Source: DAISVY01 sp036826635
GTDB lineage: Bacteria > Zixibacteria > MSB-5A5 > GN15 > FEB-12
DNA length: 64,000 nucleotides
NCBI GenBank assembly: GCA_036826635.1
Contig: DAISVY010000009.1
Coordinates: 1 to 64,000 of the forward strand
Reading direction: 5' to 3'
The notes beneath the pieces are model-generated. The model saw only the letters and a program-made list of their open reading frames with translations, did no database searches and was not told where the DNA came from. Both the position numbers and the translations under genes were made by a program. Position 1 is the stretch's first letter; the number at the start of each line of letters is the position of its first letter. Below, in pieces: positions 63,063-64,000 of this stretch.

Positions 63063-64000
63063 ATGTCCGATTACGAGCAACTGACGGCTGTTCAGATCGT
63101 TCACGGGATAAAGCGGGGCGAGTTTTCCGCTGTCGAAATTACCCGTGAGGCTCTTCGGCTGGCTCACACCGAAGGCAAAAAACTGAACGCCTTTATTACC
63201 GTGTGTGACGATAAGGCCCTGGCTCAGGCGGTGGCTGTGGACAAAGCCGTTAGTTCGGGAACAATTCCCGGTTCTCTGGCCGGGGTGCCGATTGCGCTCA
63301 AGGACAATATCTCTTACACCGATTATCCGACCACCTGTGCGTCACGTATCCTTGAGGGTTATGTTCCTCCCTATGATGCTACCTGCGTTACCCGACTGCT
63401 CGAGGCCGGGGCGGTGATTATCGGAAAAACGAACATGGACGAGTTCGCTATGGGATCGTCCAATGAATACTCTGCCTATGGTCCGGTGAAGAACCCCGTT
63501 GATCACACTCTTACCCCCGGGGGATCATCGGGAGGTTCGGCGGCGGCCGTAGCTCGGGGAATAGTGCCGCTTGCCTACGGTTCCGAAACCGGCGGCTCGG
63601 TCCGTCTGCCCGCGTCTTTCTGCGGTCTGTACGGTCTCAAACCGACCTACGGCGGTATTTCCCGTTATGGTCTCGTGGCCTATGTCTCCTCGACCGATCA
63701 GATCAGTCCGATGGCCCGTACTGTTGAGGACTTGGCTTTGGCCTACAAAATACCGTGCGGACGCGATCCGCATGATGCAACTTCGGTGGCTTTCGCACAT
63801 CCCGACTACCCGACTTCGCTGAATACGGACAGGAAATTTCGGATCGGGATTCCCCGGGAGTATTTTGCCGGAGGTCTTCAGCCCGAGGTGAACAAAGTCG
63901 TCAGGGATGCTATTGACGTTCTTTCGGGCATGGGACACGAATTTGTCGATATCTCGCTGCCGCTGACCGACAAGGCGATAGCCGTTTATTACATTATCGC
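63063..64000 (+). CDS. gatA: GatA: Asp/Glu-tRNA amidotransferase subunit A, cut by the right edge
   Basis: The first 312 residues of an amidase-signature protein are present and the frame is open at the window end. The Ser-cisSer-Lys triad is seen in PIALKDNI (Lys), LTPGGSSGGSAAAVA (cis-Ser) and the nucleophile Ser of GSETGGSVRLPAS. With GatB and GatC it converts Glu-tRNA(Gln) or Asp-tRNA(Asn) to the amide form. Two positions differ from the usual pattern: GSETGGS where most GatA have GSDTGGS, and KIPCGRDPHDATS where a shorter SGxDxxDxTS is common. Both lie near the catalytic loop but look tolerable. GatA rather than a general amidase is supported by FCGLYGLKPTYGGISRYGLV and LDQ-like TDQISPMARTVEDL. 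Confidence 0.9.
   Translation, partial: MSDYEQLTAVQIVHGIKRGEFSAVEITREALRLAHTEGKKLNAFITVCDDKALAQAVAVDKAVSSGTIPGSLAGVPIALKDNISYTDYPTTCASRILEGYVPPYDATCVTRLLEAGAVIIGKTNMDEFAMGSSNEYSAYGPVKNPVDHTLTPGGSSGGSAAAVARGIVPLAYGSETGGSVRLPASFCGLYGLKPTYGGISRYGLVAYVSSTDQISPMARTVEDLALAYKIPCGRDPHDATSVAFAHPDYPTSLNTDRKFRIGIPREYFAGGLQPEVNKVVRDAIDVLSGMGHEFVDISLPLTDKAIAVYYII

Overview
The window reads as one continuous piece of a bacterial chromosome, about 55% GC by eye and almost entirely coding. It has a double-membrane cell plan (BamA/TamA-like Omp85, many lipoproteins) and the core of a type IX secretion system: a PorU-like C25 sortase, a PorV/PorQ-family barrel, a 2,026-residue SprA/Sov-like protein, and cargo with C-terminal NYPNP sorting domains. 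Together with bacillithiol synthesis, a Bat operon and consensus-like TTGACA promoters, this fits an uncultured FCB-group phylum; candidate division Zixibacteria or a close relative is my best guess. That placement is inference from gene content, as no rRNA or phylogenetic marker was compared. No mobile element, prophage or CRISPR array was seen.

Layout. 1-2700 (minus strand): a probable operon of a membrane-anchored thioredoxin-like protein, an 8-cysteine secreted mini-protein and a large secreted protein that runs off the left edge. 2942-6096: asparaginase, a tryptophanase-like lyase and a lipoprotein. 6316-25078: one long plus-strand block with its own promoter holding PorU, a composite PorV-like protein (propeller repeats plus LysM), an M6-type metalloprotease with a sorting domain, two DUF5683-type proteins, an NHL-propeller lipoprotein, a SprA-motif outer-membrane protein, an Omp85 protein and a UbiA prenyltransferase. 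25223-35401: a ten-gene MoxR/Bat operon containing a TPR lipoprotein with a SurA-like chaperone region. 35496-42233: a flippase-like membrane protein, CorA, the complete bacillithiol operon bshC-bshA-bshB and a CDF metal exporter. 42244-42768 (minus): a GYD-domain protein and the selenocysteine tRNA. 42857-46439: recG, a DUF1844 protein, murB. 46505-58406: sprA, a glutaminyl-cyclase-like lipoprotein, selA, selB and an amidohydrolase. 58485-64000: NfeD protease plus slipin, a dCMP-deaminase-type enzyme, glnA and the start of gatA.

How they work together. SprA, PorU and the PorV-like protein would export and anchor proteins on the cell surface, with the M6 protease as a likely cargo and the glutaminyl cyclase as a possible N-terminal modifier. 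SelA, SelB and tRNA-Sec make a nearly complete selenocysteine decoding set, but no selenoprotein is visible here. Bacillithiol and the thioredoxin-like protein provide thiol chemistry. Several promoters place the predicted transcription start on, or within a few bases of, the start codon or the tRNA 5' end (tRNA-Sec, recG, gatA, the deaminase, murB), which suggests that leaderless or near-leaderless transcripts are common in this organism.
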